Notes under the pieces: model-generated
What the model was told of the DNA's origin: nothing
Databases searched by the model: none
Seen by the model: only the letters and a program-made list of their open reading frames with translations
Position numbers and translations under genes: made by a program
DNA from: Paracoccaceae bacterium
Lineage (GTDB): Bacteria; Pseudomonadota; Alphaproteobacteria; Rhodobacterales; Rhodobacteraceae
Direction of reading: 5' to 3'
DNA length: 64,000 nt
Assembly (NCBI GenBank): GCA_003567315.1
Contig: PWZT01000099.1
Coordinates: 1-64,000, forward strand
Shown: positions 1-10,444 of the stretch, in pieces
Position numbering within the stretch: position 1 is the stretch's first letter
Layout: each line of letters opens with the position of its first letter

Positions 1-261
1 ATGGGAAACCCTCTCTCAGCCCCTCAAGCCGCTGCCCCTTGACCTCGCCGCCTGAAAAAACGAACCTTCACATGCTCGGAGCGCGCCGCCAGGGAATTTC
101 CACAGCATTCGCGACAGGACCTCCATATCGTGAAATGGATGCTGTGACGCGACGACATGTTGATCCCTGTCGAGATCGTCCGTGCATAGCGGCAACAACC
201 TTGATATTCGACAGCACGCATATCCGTTGCTTTGACCTCCGGTAGCTCTTCTATGGGATAT

Positions 262-408
262 TAGAGTATTTCCCGATCGAGTTGACGCATATCCTGCATG
301 GCGGCGATATCTCGCGCATTCCTGCGGGGTGAATGCGGCGAGGGCGGATGCGATGGCGCTGCACAGGGTGTCGGCGCATCGGGCGGCGGCGTTTCGGACG
401 AGCGCCGT
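262..408 (-). mobile_element. IS630-type transposase C-terminal remnant (element B)
   Basis: Minus-strand translation ADTLCSAIASALAAFTPQECARYRRHAGYAST resembles IS630 C-termini; near-copy at 6612-6732; abuts TA at 262-263. Confidence 0.6.
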
Positions 409-875
409 AGAGCGTGTTGCGATCAATCGGTTTGATAGCCTGCCGCCTTCAAGAAGTTGTAGCATTCCTCTCGGTGAAGAGATCGCAGACATGCCCTGCG
501 GCGCGCCATAGATCGTCGTATGTCCGAGCAGCTGCGCGCCGGATCAAGGCCTTGAGCTTTGCAAATGTCATCTCGATCGGGTTCAGGCCGGGGCTGTATA
601 GCGGAAGGTTGGAGGGATCAGAAAAGGCCCCGGTGGGGCGTTTTCCCCGAACAACAAAACCACGCACCGACATCGCGCATTGCCTGCGCGGCTTTTGGTC
701 TCTTGTGGGATGATAGGTTGTCGAGAAGGATCACGTCGCCCTTGCGCAGAGTCGGGGCGAGTTGGGTTTCGACATAAAGCTCGAACATCTCACGGTTCAT
801 CGCGCCATCGATCACCCAGGGCGCATCGAGCCTGTCATGTCGCAAGGCCGCGATGAAGCGTGAGGCGCGCTTGGA
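409..875 (-). pseudogene. IS630-family transposase, C-terminal half, frameshifted (element A)
   Basis: Minus-strand ...SKRASRFIAALRHDRLDAPWVIDGAMNREMFELYVETQLAPTLRKGDVILLDNLSSHK... and ...LYSPGLNPIEMTFAKLKALIRRAAARTYDDLWRAAGHVCDLFTE, then EECYNFLKAAGYQTD* in another frame; N-terminal half absent. Confidence 0.8.
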
Positions 876-1380
876 AATCTGTCCGGTGGACAGATTTCAG
901 CGCCGAACGGGCGGAGCCCCGGCAGTGCTCCAGTGACGCCACGTTCGGCTGGGTGCGCCTTGTGTCATTGACGGCGCGATTAATGGTAAGCGCGATATGG
1001 AGCCATCTTCCTCTGATTGAGGACTTCTGGGGATCCGTCCTTGTCCGGAAACAGGGAAGAAATTTCCTTGCATAAGATACGCCGGGATTTTTCCGGCCGG
1101 CGGAGCGGATAGCTCCGCTGCGGGCAGGCGGCACCGGCCGGACTTACTCAAGGCGCAAATCGTGGCAGAGAGGCCCACCGCGTCAGAAAGTGTTGCGTAG
1201 TTCGCGCATCGTGAGTGGCGCATCGCATGCCGTTCGCGAAGCCATGCGATGTATTGACGAAAAACCGATTGTGTCTTTGTGGCTTGCGTTGCCAGGGTCT
1301 GATCGCAACCGAAATCCAAGGTCGCTTGCATTGGGCGCGCGTCGGCGCGAGCGCAGGCGAGGCATGAAGGGAGGTTTCCC

Positions 1381-2649
1381 ATGAGCAACATGTTCTCCGA
1401 AACTTTATCGCGCAGCGCGAGCGCTGAGGCTTCGAACGCACCCGGTCCGGTGACAGGGGCCGCGCGGATCGACACGCTCGATATCCTGCGTGGTTTTGCG
1501 CTGTTCGGTATTCTGGTGATCAATATCCAGCTTTTCGCAATGGTCCAGGCCACACTGGTGAACCCGATGGCCGTCGGCGAAATCACCGGGCTGGATTACG
1601 CGATCTGGCTGATCTCGCATGTCGCCTTTTTCGAGAAATTCATCGCGATCTTCTCGATGCTCTTTGGCGCCGGTATCGTTCTGATGTCAGACAGGGCCGC
1701 GCAAACGGGCATGCTGGGGCTGCATTACCAACGCATGTTCTGGCTGCTCGTGATCGGGCTTGTCCATGCATATTTCATCTGGGCGGGTGATATTCTCGTG
1801 TCCTATGCGCTCCTCGGAATGGCCATCGTCTTCGTGCGCAACTGGTCGGTGCGCAGCCTCATGATCCTCGGGGTCGCGTTTCTGGTGCTGAAACTGGCCA
1901 TTTTCACTGGGCTCGGTTTCGTCATCCCGTTGCTCCCGTCCGAAGAGATCCGCGCGATCGAGATCGAATCCTGGACCCCCGGCGCCACCCAGCTTGCAGC
2001 GGAGATCAATGCCTATCAGGGTGGCTTTGCCGAGCAGATGACCATGCGGATCGCCCAAAGCCTCAATTTCCATCTGTTCGTTTTTCCCACCGAGACGCTC
2101 CCCTTCGTCGCCGCGATGATGGCCTTCGGGATGGCCGCGATGAAGTCGGGCTACCTGCAGGGGGAATGGTCGCGCGACGCGTATCGCCGGGTGGCCATCC
2201 TGGGCCTCGCGCTCGGCCTGCCGCTGATCGCGCTCGGTGTGATGATGAACGAGCGGCACGGCTGGGACATGCTCTTTTCGCTCTATTTCGGGCGCATGTT
2301 CAACACGGTCGGGGCGCCGCTGGTCGCGATGGCCTATATCGCCCTTGTCATCCTTGCCACGCGTCGCTTCGGGCAGGTCATGAAGGCGGTCTTCGCCCCG
2401 GTCGGACGGATGGCGTTCACCAATTATCTCGCCCAGAGCGTGATCTGCACCTTCATCTTCTATGGTCACGGGCTGGGGCTGTTCATGGAGGTCGGTCGCC
2501 TCGGGCAGGTTCTGGTGGTGCTCGGCGTCTGGGTGGCCATGCCGGTCTGGTCACGCGCATGGCTTGCGCGGTTCCGCTTCGGTCCTGCCGAATGGCTGTG
2601 GCGCAGCCTGAGCTATCGCCGCCGCCAGCCGATGTTGCGCACGGCCTGA
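1381..2649 (+). CDS. DUF418 domain-containing (YeiB-like) membrane protein
   Basis: RIDTLDILRGFALFGILVINIQ start and multi-TM pattern with C-terminal DUF418 features. Confidence 0.85.
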   Translation: MSNMFSETLSRSASAEASNAPGPVTGAARIDTLDILRGFALFGILVINIQLFAMVQATLVNPMAVGEITGLDYAIWLISHVAFFEKFIAIFSMLFGAGIVLMSDRAAQTGMLGLHYQRMFWLLVIGLVHAYFIWAGDILVSYALLGMAIVFVRNWSVRSLMILGVAFLVLKLAIFTGLGFVIPLLPSEEIRAIEIESWTPGATQLAAEINAYQGGFAEQMTMRIAQSLNFHLFVFPTETLPFVAAMMAFGMAAMKSGYLQGEWSRDAYRRVAILGLALGLPLIALGVMMNERHGWDMLFSLYFGRMFNTVGAPLVAMAYIALVILATRRFGQVMKAVFAPVGRMAFTNYLAQSVICTFIFYGHGLGLFMEVGRLGQVLVVLGVWVAMPVWSRAWLARFRFGPAEWLWRSLSYRRRQPMLRTA

Positions 2650-2776
2650 TCGGGTCGCCCCGCAGGAGAGGCGCCGTGGCGGGCTCGCCCCCGAGCCCGC
2701 CGCGATCAGGTCCTCGAATTGCTTGCATTCGAAACCAAATCTTGATCTTGTGCGCGCATCATCACGGGAGGACGAC

Positions 2777-3754
2777 ATGAAACGAACAACCACCTTGCGT
2801 CTGGCGCTGGCCAGCGCAGTCTGCAGCCTTGCATTGCCTGCGAGTGCGCAGAATGACTGGCCTTCGGCGCCCTTGCGCGTTTTCGTAGGCTTTCCGGCGG
2901 GCTCGTCGCCCGATGTGCTGGCGCGTGTCGTGACCGATAAATTGTCGGAGCGCCTCGGCCAGCCGGTCGTGATCGAGAACCGGCCCGGTGCCGGCGGGGT
3001 CATCGGGATCCAGCAGATGCTGGTATCTGCGGGTGACGGGCATACCTTCGGCACCACCATCAACGGGCCGATGACGACGGCACAGCGGATGATGGATGAC
3101 ACGGGCTTCGATGTCGCCGAAGATATTGCGCCCATCACGCTTCTGGCAACCTCGCCGCTGGTGCTGGCCGTGGCGAGCGAAAGCGGGATCGAGGATCTTG
3201 AGAGCTTCATCGCCGCCGCCGGGGCGGAGGCTGATGCGCTGAGCTACGGCTCGGTCGGGCAGGGCTCTGGCGCGCATCTGACGGCCGAATTGTTTGCGGC
3301 CGAAGCCGGGCTGAGCATGCTCCATATCCCCTTCACCAGCTATGCGGAGGTGACGACTTCGATCATCGGTGGCGAGATCGACGCGGGCTTCATGGCGCCC
3401 TCTGCCGCGCTGTCCTTTGTCGAGGCGGGAACGATGAATGTGCTGGGCATCACATCCGCCGAGCCCTTCGGACAGGCGCCCGATGTGCCGGTGATCGCAG
3501 GCAGTGCCGGGCTGCCGGATGATTTCCGCGCCGAGTTGTGGAACGCCTTCATCGCCCCGGCGGGCACGGATGAGGCGATCATCGCGCGCCTGAATGCAGA
3601 GATCACGGATATTCTGGAGGATCCGGAGGTTCAGGAGCAGATGCTGGGCATGGGCTGGCAGGTCGCCCCCGGCACGCCCGAGGCGATGGCAGAGCGCATC
3701 GCGGCCGATACAGAGATGTGGGGCGCAGTGATCGACAGGGTCGAGGCGCAGTAG
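2777..3754 (+). CDS. tctC: Tripartite tricarboxylate transporter substrate-binding protein (TctC/Bug family)
   Basis: Signal peptide then WPSAPLRVFVGFPAGSSPDVLARVV...GQPVVIENRPGAGGVIG; followed by TctB and TctA. Confidence 0.9.
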   Translation: MKRTTTLRLALASAVCSLALPASAQNDWPSAPLRVFVGFPAGSSPDVLARVVTDKLSERLGQPVVIENRPGAGGVIGIQQMLVSAGDGHTFGTTINGPMTTAQRMMDDTGFDVAEDIAPITLLATSPLVLAVASESGIEDLESFIAAAGAEADALSYGSVGQGSGAHLTAELFAAEAGLSMLHIPFTSYAEVTTSIIGGEIDAGFMAPSAALSFVEAGTMNVLGITSAEPFGQAPDVPVIAGSAGLPDDFRAELWNAFIAPAGTDEAIIARLNAEITDILEDPEVQEQMLGMGWQVAPGTPEAMAERIAADTEMWGAVIDRVEAQ

Positions 3755-3767
3755 TCTGAGCCCCGCA

Positions 3768-4214
3768 ATGCAGCGCGACTGGCCAGAGGTCTGGGGCGGT
3801 CTGATCCTCGCAATCGTGGGGATCGGCGCCGCCCTCTATGCGTGGCAGAATTACGATATGGGAACCCTGCGCCAGATGGGGCCCGGGTTCTTTCCGGTTG
3901 CCATCGGGGCTGCGCTCTGCGGCTTCGGGCTGGTCATTGCGCTGCCCGCGCTCTTGCGACGCGGGGACGGCGCGCCGTTTGATGGCGCGTCACTGCTCCT
4001 TGTTCTCACGGCGGTGCTGGTCTTTGGCCTCGCGCTGCCGCGCCTCGGCCTCGTTGGCGCGAGTTTTGTCACGGTGCTGATCGCGACCCTGCCCGCCGAG
4101 CGCCGAGGGTGGCTCTGGCGGGGTGTTCTGGCGCTGTCGATCACGCTGGTGACAGTGCTGGTATTCCATCTCGGGCTGCGCATGACGCTGCCGCTCTGGC
4201 CGCGCCTGTCATGA
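3768..4214 (+). CDS. tctB: Tripartite tricarboxylate transporter TctB family protein
   Basis: Small 4-TM protein with MGPGFFPVAIG motif between TctC and TctA. Confidence 0.85.
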   Translation: MQRDWPEVWGGLILAIVGIGAALYAWQNYDMGTLRQMGPGFFPVAIGAALCGFGLVIALPALLRRGDGAPFDGASLLLVLTAVLVFGLALPRLGLVGASFVTVLIATLPAERRGWLWRGVLALSITLVTVLVFHLGLRMTLPLWPRLS

Positions 4215-5716
4215 GCACCTGGGACAGCCTGCTTCTTGGGCTGAGCTTCGCGCTCCAGCCGCAGGTTCTGATCTATTGCGTGCTGGGCGTGCTGCTGGGC
4301 TCCTTCGTCGGTGTGCTCCCCGGTATCGGCGCGATGGCGGCGATCTCGTTGCTGTTGCCGCTGACCTTCTACATGAGCCCCGAAGCTGCGCTGATCATGC
4401 TGGCCGGGGTCTATTACGGCGCGCAATATGGCGGCGCGGTGGCGTCGATCCTGCTGCGCCTGCCCGGCACACCGCAATCGGCTGTGACCACGCTCGATGG
4501 CTACCCGCTGACGCAACAGGGCCGCGCGGGGCTGGCGCTGTTCACGGCGATGATCTCCTCCTTCACCGGGGCGATGATCGGCATTGTGGTTCTGGTCATG
4601 CTGGCGGGCTGGCTGTCGGCGCTGGCGACGCGCTTCGGTGCGGCCGATTACGCGATGATGATGATCTTCGGACTGGTCGCGGCCTCGACAATCGGGGCCA
4701 CGCGCCCCGTCAAGGGGTTCGCGATGATCGCGCTCGGTGTGCTGCTGGGCTGTATCGGCACGGATGTGAATTCAGGCGCGCAACGCTTCACCTTTGGCCA
4801 GACCGAGTTGCTCGATGGCCTGAACCTTGTGGCACTTGCAATGGGGCTCTTCGGCGTGGCCGAGGTGATCGCCAATATCCGCAATCCGGAGCGGCAGAAA
4901 ACCGCGGCCCGCATATCCCTGCGCAGCCTTCTGCCCACACGCGACGATCTGCGCCGCATTCCCTTGCCGATCCTGCGCGGGGGCGCTCTGGGCAGTTTTT
5001 TCGGGGCCTTGCCCGGGACCGGATCGACCCTGTCGGCCTTTCTGGCCTATGCGACCGAGCGGCGGCTGTCGCGCCAGCCCGAACGCTTCGGCAAGGGCGC
5101 TGTCGAAGGCGTCGCGGGCCCCGAGGCCGGCAACAATGCCGCCGCGATCACGGCGTTCACGCCGACCCTGACGTTGGGCATCCCGGGCGACCCGATCATG
5201 GCGCTGATGCTCGGCGCCCTGATCATCCACGGCATTCAGCCTGGCCCGATGATGCTTGAGGCCCGGCCCGAGATGTTCTGGGGGCTCGTGGCCAGCTTCG
5301 GGATCGGAAACCTGCTGCTGATCCTGCTGAACCTGCCCCTGATCGGCATCTGGATCGCGATGCTGCGCATCCCGTTCAATTATCTCTACCCCGCGATCAT
5401 CGTCTTCCTGTGCCTTGGTGTCTATTCGGTGCGCGGGCTGACATTCGACATCGTGCTTGTCGCCGGTATCGGGCTGGCGGGGTATCTGATGACGCTGGCG
5501 AAATTCAGCCCGGCACTGCTGTTGCTCGGCTTTGTGCTTGGGCCATTGATCGAGACCAATCTGCGCCGCGCCCTGCTGATTGCACGCGGCGATCCTATGG
5601 TGTTTCTCGAGCGCCCGATCTCTGCTGGGTTTGTGTTCGCGAGTGTGATCCTGTTAATGCTGCCGCTCTGGAGGCTCCGGCGCAGGAAAGCCCGTGCGTA
5701 TGAAGATAGCATCTAG
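4211..5716 (+). CDS. tctA: Tripartite tricarboxylate transporter permease TctA
   Basis: PGIGAMAAISLLLPLTFYMSPEAALIMLAGVYYGAQYGG; ATGA overlap with tctB. Confidence 0.93.
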   Translation: MSTWDSLLLGLSFALQPQVLIYCVLGVLLGSFVGVLPGIGAMAAISLLLPLTFYMSPEAALIMLAGVYYGAQYGGAVASILLRLPGTPQSAVTTLDGYPLTQQGRAGLALFTAMISSFTGAMIGIVVLVMLAGWLSALATRFGAADYAMMMIFGLVAASTIGATRPVKGFAMIALGVLLGCIGTDVNSGAQRFTFGQTELLDGLNLVALAMGLFGVAEVIANIRNPERQKTAARISLRSLLPTRDDLRRIPLPILRGGALGSFFGALPGTGSTLSAFLAYATERRLSRQPERFGKGAVEGVAGPEAGNNAAAITAFTPTLTLGIPGDPIMALMLGALIIHGIQPGPMMLEARPEMFWGLVASFGIGNLLLILLNLPLIGIWIAMLRIPFNYLYPAIIVFLCLGVYSVRGLTFDIVLVAGIGLAGYLMTLAKFSPALLLLGFVLGPLIETNLRRALLIARGDPMVFLERPISAGFVFASVILLMLPLWRLRRRKARAYEDSI

Positions 5717-5722
5717 CGATCT

Positions 5723-6547
5723 GTGTGCGCTCTTGTCGAGCCTGAGTGCGTCGACCTAGCCGTTTCCCGGTACAGGCCCGTGTCCTCCATCAATGGCGGA
5801 CCGATTGAGCATCGCAAATACAGCGCGGAACAGTATACCAACTTTGACATCCTGAAAGAGGAACGCCAGATTTCGCAGCTTCTGCGCCGCAAGCCACAGG
5901 CTGTGATTGTGACAGGCGGTCAGCATACGCCGCGCCCGCGTCAGCTCTTGAAAAAAGCGGGCGTGCCCGTGATTAAGACATGGGACCTTCCTGAGAAACC
6001 GCTCGGTCATGTGGTGGGGTTTTCCAATGCGCACGCAGTGCAAGTCATGGTGGATCATTTTGTAAGCAAGGGACTTAAGCGGATCGCATTCATCGGTGGT
6101 GACGCAGATCGCGACACGCGCGGACTGGACCGGCGGCGGGGGTTTGTGGCTGCAATGCAGCGTCACGGGCTGGGCACGGGGCGCCTGAGCGCTGCGGGCA
6201 CGCCGCCGATTTCCATGCGCGAGGGGGCCGAAGCAATGCACCATCTTCTCGATACCGCGCCTGATACCCAAGCGGTGATTTGCGTATCGGACTTGTCGGC
6301 TTTTGGTGCCTTGACAGCATGTCAGCGGCGCAATGTCAGTGTGCCGGAAGAAATCTCGATCGGCGGCTTCGGAAACTGCGAGGTCGGTGCGAGTTGCGCC
6401 CCCTCCATCACGACGATCGATCCATCCCCTGCAGTGATCGGAAAGCTCGCCGCGCAACTGGTCCGCAATGGCCAGGACCAGAAATCTGACACGCCGCTGC
6501 AACATCACATCACCCCGAGGCTGGTGCTGCGTGAGTTCTCGGTCTAG
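5723..6547 (+). pseudogene. LacI-family regulator, N-terminally truncated (no HTH)
   Basis: Periplasmic-binding-like LacI core (RRKPQAVIVTGGQHTPRPRQLLKKAGVPVIKTWDLPEKPLGHVVGFSNAHA...) with no DNA-binding domain upstream. Confidence 0.7.
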
Positions 6548-6611
6548 CGTTGCCTGCACATTCCCGAGTGAACCAACCTGTGCTGTTGTCGGCAAGCGCG
6601 GATAGGTTTTC

Positions 6612-6732
6612 TAGAGTGCTTCACGATCAAGTTGACGCATACCCAGCATGGCGTATGTATCGCGCGCATTCCTTCGAGGTGAAGGCCGCGAGGGCGGATG
6701 CGATGGCGCTGCACAGGGTGTCGGCGCATCTG
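6612..6732 (-). mobile_element. IS630-type transposase C-terminal remnant (second copy of element B)
   Basis: Minus-strand CADTLCSAIASALAAFTSKECARYIRHAGYAST*, near-identical to 262-380; abuts TA at 6612-6613. Confidence 0.6.
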
Positions 6733-7004
6733 TGCCAAAAGGACCGGTCCGGAGCACGCACAGGCCGTCCGTCATGGTCCAGATATACGGCGCAGCGAGC
6801 AGGCTGAAACATTGAGACGCGGATTGTGCTGTTAACCTTGGCATTCCTCCAGCTCTGCGCTATTGCGCTCTCAGCGAACATGGAGCCGGGTGCAAGCCCC
6901 GGCTGGCTCTTCCGGCCGCCAATCCGCCGGACAACCTGAAGAAAACCAGACAATGATACCGATGCGCGCCCCACTGGCGCAGCGCGGTCAGGGACAGATT
7001 TTGC

Positions 7005-8495
7005 ATGATGTCTTTCGATAGCTACCGCCGGCAATGGACCGGCAATATTCGCGGGGACCTGCTCTCGGGGCTGGTGGTGGCGCTGGCGCTCATCCCCGAG
7101 GCGATTGCCTTTTCCATCATCGCGGGCGTGGACCCGAAGGGGGGGCTTTATGCCAGCTTCTCTATTGCCGTGATCACGGCGATCACGGGCGGACGGCCTG
7201 CGATGATTTCGGCCGCGACAGCGGCAACGGCTGTGCTGATGGTGACGCTGGTGCGCGATCACGGGCTGCAATATCTGCTGGCCGCAACGGTGCTGGCGGG
7301 GCTGCTCCAGATCGGGGCGGGGGTGTTCCGGCTGGGATTCGTGATGCGCTATGTCTCGAAATCGGTGATGACAGGCTTCGTAAATGCGCTGGCGGTCCTG
7401 ATCTTTCTGGCGCAACTGCCGGAACTCGACCCGCGCGAGGTCACCTGGCTCACCTATCTGCTGGTCGTAGCAGGGCTGGCGATCATCTACCTGTTCCCGC
7501 GGCTCACGCGCGCGGTCCCCTCGCCGCTGGTCACGATCATCGTGTTGACCACGCTCGTCTGGGCGCTGGGGCTGGATGTGCGCACGGTGGGTGACATGGG
7601 CACGCTTCCCGATACGCTGCCGGTTTTCCTGATCCCGCAAATCCCGCTGACGCTTGAGACGCTGCTGATCACCCTGCCCTATTCGACCGCGATTGCCGTG
7701 GTGGGCCTGCTGGAAAGCCTGATGACGCAGAATATCGTCGATGATCTGACGGACACGACATCGAACCGCGATCAGGAATGTGTGGGGCAGGGGCTGGCCA
7801 ACACCGCGACGGGCTTCATCGGCGGTATGGCCGGCTGCGCGATGATCGGGCAGTCGATCATCAACGTGAAATCCGGCGGGCGCGGGCGGCTGTCGTCCTT
7901 TGTTGCAGGCGTGTTCCTGCTGATCCTTGTCGTGGGGCTGGGCGATCTGGTGAGTATCATTCCCATGCCCGCGCTGGTGGCGATCATGATCATGGTCAGT
8001 ATCGGGACATTCTCATGGTCGTCCATCGCCAATCTGCGCAGCCATCCGCGCTCAAGTTCGGTGGTGATGCTCGCGACCGTGGGGACGGTGGTCTACACGC
8101 ATAACCTTGCCATCGGGGTGCTGGTGGGGGTGCTGCTGTCAGGCATCTTCTTCGCCGCCAAGATCGCGCAACTCTTCCGCGTCACCAGCGAAATCAGCCC
8201 GGACGGGCGCATCCGCACCTATCGCGTGGAAGGGCAGATGTTCTACGGCTCGGTCGAGGATTTCATGGCCGCCTTCGATTTCCGCGAAGCGCCGGAGCGT
8301 GTCATCATCGATGTCAGCCGCGCCCATATCTGGGATATTTCCTCGGTGCAGGCGCTGGACATGGCGGTGCTGAAATTCCGCCGCGACGGCGCCGAGGTCG
8401 AGATCCGGGGCATGAACGAAGCCTCCGAGACCATCGTCGACAAGCTTGCGGTCCATGACAAGCCCGGCGCGTTGGACAAGCTGGGCGTGCATTGA
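7005..8495 (+). CDS. SulP family inorganic anion transporter with STAS domain
   Basis: [38 protein letters not shown]-terminal STAS region [22 protein letters not shown]. Confidence 0.95.
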   Translation: MMSFDSYRRQWTGNIRGDLLSGLVVALALIPEAIAFSIIAGVDPKGGLYASFSIAVITAITGGRPAMISAATAATAVLMVTLVRDHGLQYLLAATVLAGLLQIGAGVFRLGFVMRYVSKSVMTGFVNALAVLIFLAQLPELDPREVTWLTYLLVVAGLAIIYLFPRLTRAVPSPLVTIIVLTTLVWALGLDVRTVGDMGTLPDTLPVFLIPQIPLTLETLLITLPYSTAIAVVGLLESLMTQNIVDDLTDTTSNRDQECVGQGLANTATGFIGGMAGCAMIGQSIINVKSGGRGRLSSFVAGVFLLILVVGLGDLVSIIPMPALVAIMIMVSIGTFSWSSIANLRSHPRSSSVVMLATVGTVVYTHNLAIGVLVGVLLSGIFFAAKIAQLFRVTSEISPDGRIRTYRVEGQMFYGSVEDFMAAFDFREAPERVIIDVSRAHIWDISSVQALDMAVLKFRRDGAEVEIRGMNEASETIVDKLAVHDKPGALDKLGVH

Positions 8496-8508
8496 GGAGG
8501 ACACGGAT

Positions 8509-9363
8509 ATGAGCGAGAAGATTATCGCACTGGTAGATGGTTCTGTGTATGCGGCCTCGGTTTGCGACCATGCCGCGTGGATCGCGGCGCGCACGGAAGC
8601 ACCGGTCGAGCTGCTGCATGTTCTGGGCCGTCGGGAGGGCGCCGATACAAAAGACAGGTCTGGGGCAATCGCCCTTGGTGCGCGCACGGCGCTGCTGAAT
8701 GAATTGGCGGCGCTCGACGCGCAGTGCGCGAAACTGATGATGGAGCGGGGCCGCGCCATTCTGGACGATGCGCGCACAAAGCTTGAAGCCGCGGGTGTGA
8801 CACAGGGCACCACCCGCCTGCGCCATGGAGACATTGTCGAGACCGTGGCCGAGATCGAGGACCAGGCCCGTGTCATCGTGATCGGCAAGCGCGGCGAGGC
8901 AGCGGATTTCGCCACTGGGCATCTTGGCTCGAATCTGGAACGCATCTTGCGCAGTTCTCACAAGCCGATCCTTGTCGCCTCACGCGCCTTTCGCCCGATC
9001 CATAAGGTGCTGGTCGCGTTTGATGGCGGCACATCGGCGCTGAAGGCTATCGACCATATCGCGCACAGCCCGGTGTTTCAGGGGCTGGATGTGCATGTTG
9101 TGACGGTAGGCAATGAAAGCGCTCAGGTGGCAAAGGGGTTGGAGACCGCGCAGGCGATTCTTCGCGCTGCCGGGATCGCCGCCGAAACTTCCGTCCTGCC
9201 CGGACAGCCGGAAACAGTCCTCGCGCGGCTGGTGGAAGACGCTGGTTTCGACTTGCTGGTGATGGGCGCCTATGGCCATTCCCGTATCCGAAGCCTGATC
9301 ATTGGATCGACCACCACCGCCATGATCCGCGCTTGCAAGGTGCCACTGGTTCTGATGCGGTGA
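8509..9363 (+). CDS. Universal stress protein (tandem UspA domains)
   Basis: VIVIGKRGEAADFATGHLGSNLERILRSSHKPILVASR and DLLVMGAYGHSRIRSLIIGSTTTAMIRACKVPLVLMR. Confidence 0.93.
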   Translation: MSEKIIALVDGSVYAASVCDHAAWIAARTEAPVELLHVLGRREGADTKDRSGAIALGARTALLNELAALDAQCAKLMMERGRAILDDARTKLEAAGVTQGTTRLRHGDIVETVAEIEDQARVIVIGKRGEAADFATGHLGSNLERILRSSHKPILVASRAFRPIHKVLVAFDGGTSALKAIDHIAHSPVFQGLDVHVVTVGNESAQVAKGLETAQAILRAAGIAAETSVLPGQPETVLARLVEDAGFDLLVMGAYGHSRIRSLIIGSTTTAMIRACKVPLVLMR

Positions 9364-9727
9364 CCGGGAAAAAATAGCTGTCGCGATTGTCCGATTTTGT
9401 GTCGGGCGCTGAGTTTGGGAGGGCGGCCGAACAGCCGTTCACTGCCCATGCGAAGACGCCGATGGGACCAACCCGGCCAGCCCCGAGCCGCCGGTCAATG
9501 TCAGTGGTACGCGCCAGCGAGTCTAACCGATCGGCAGTGAGTGCATGTGCCCGAAAGCGTTGTGCGAAGGGTCAGCCCGCCGCAGCAGCAAGGACAGATG
9601 GCCGGACCTTGCGTGCGGGCCTGATCTTGTGGTGCCAGGCGCGCAAGATCGGCTTTGCCTTTGCGTGGTCGGCCAGTTGGGTGCGCGTCGCTCTGAACAG
9701 GATCCGGCTGGCCTCCTGCTGCGCGGC

Positions 9728-10444
9728 TTAAAACATCTCCCGCACGGCCTTTTGTTGCTTTGCGACATCGATGGTGGTTTCGCTGAGGGTTTCGAGCGCG
9801 CGGTCCGCGAAAGGGTCCGTTTCCGGTGCGGCAGCGCGGCGCTCGGCCAGCACAGCGTCGCGCACAGTTATGAGCGCCGCGATCTGTGGCCGGAATAACC
9901 GCAGCAGCGCGGTCAGCCAGCGATTGGTGGGCCAGCTTGGATAGGCATGGTCGATGGCGAAATGCGGCAGCATGCGGATGACATCCGCGCCTGGATACCA
10001 TGTCTCGCCGGTGACCCATTGGTTTGTCGTGAACAGCCGGATCGGGGCGCCATAGCGGTCCATCGACACTGCGATCAGATGCGCCAAGGCCTTCTCGCCC
10101 GAGGGCCAGTCATGCGTCTTGGCCTCGGGAACAGGAGCAACCCCGTCGGGCATGCCGGGCGCGCGCAGGAAGCAATGGAAATGGCCATGCTCGCCACCGC
10201 GATGGGCGTGGTAGTAATACTGGCTTTGCGTCTCGCGGTCGAAGACATCGCCCTTGGGGTAATGGCTCATCTTGACGAACTGGCCCTGACCTTTGAGCAC
10301 TTCGCCCACCGGGTTCAGCCCGGCCTTTTTGAGCACGCGGCTGCACTCGTCGATTTCATCGGCCGCCGCTGCCATGACCTCCAGCGTCGCGCGGTCGAGC
10401 TGCGTCAGATCGGGTGCGGTGATCGCTTGCGGCGACGCGCTCAT
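9728..10444 (-). CDS. DUF6969-type conserved protein of unknown function
   Basis: ORF MSASPQAITAPDLTQLDRATLEVMAAAADEIDECSRVL...; ATGA overlap with upstream nrsF-like gene. Confidence 0.7.
   Translation of the reverse strand: MSASPQAITAPDLTQLDRATLEVMAAAADEIDECSRVLKKAGLNPVGEVLKGQGQFVKMSHYPKGDVFDRETQSQYYYHAHRGGEHGHFHCFLRAPGMPDGVAPVPEAKTHDWPSGEKALAHLIAVSMDRYGAPIRLFTTNQWVTGETWYPGADVIRMLPHFAIDHAYPSWPTNRWLTALLRLFRPQIAALITVRDAVLAERRAAAPETDPFADRALETLSETTIDVAKQQKAVREMF

Noticed and set aside
900-1380. Minus-strand ORF translations upstream of the DUF418 gene
   Set aside because: No recognisable domain in any frame; probably degenerate intergenic sequence
9387-9731. ORFs in the gap between universal stress protein and DUF6969 genes (CPCCCGG-like minus-strand translation)
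   Set aside because: Looks like possible decayed mobile DNA but I could not match a family with confidence
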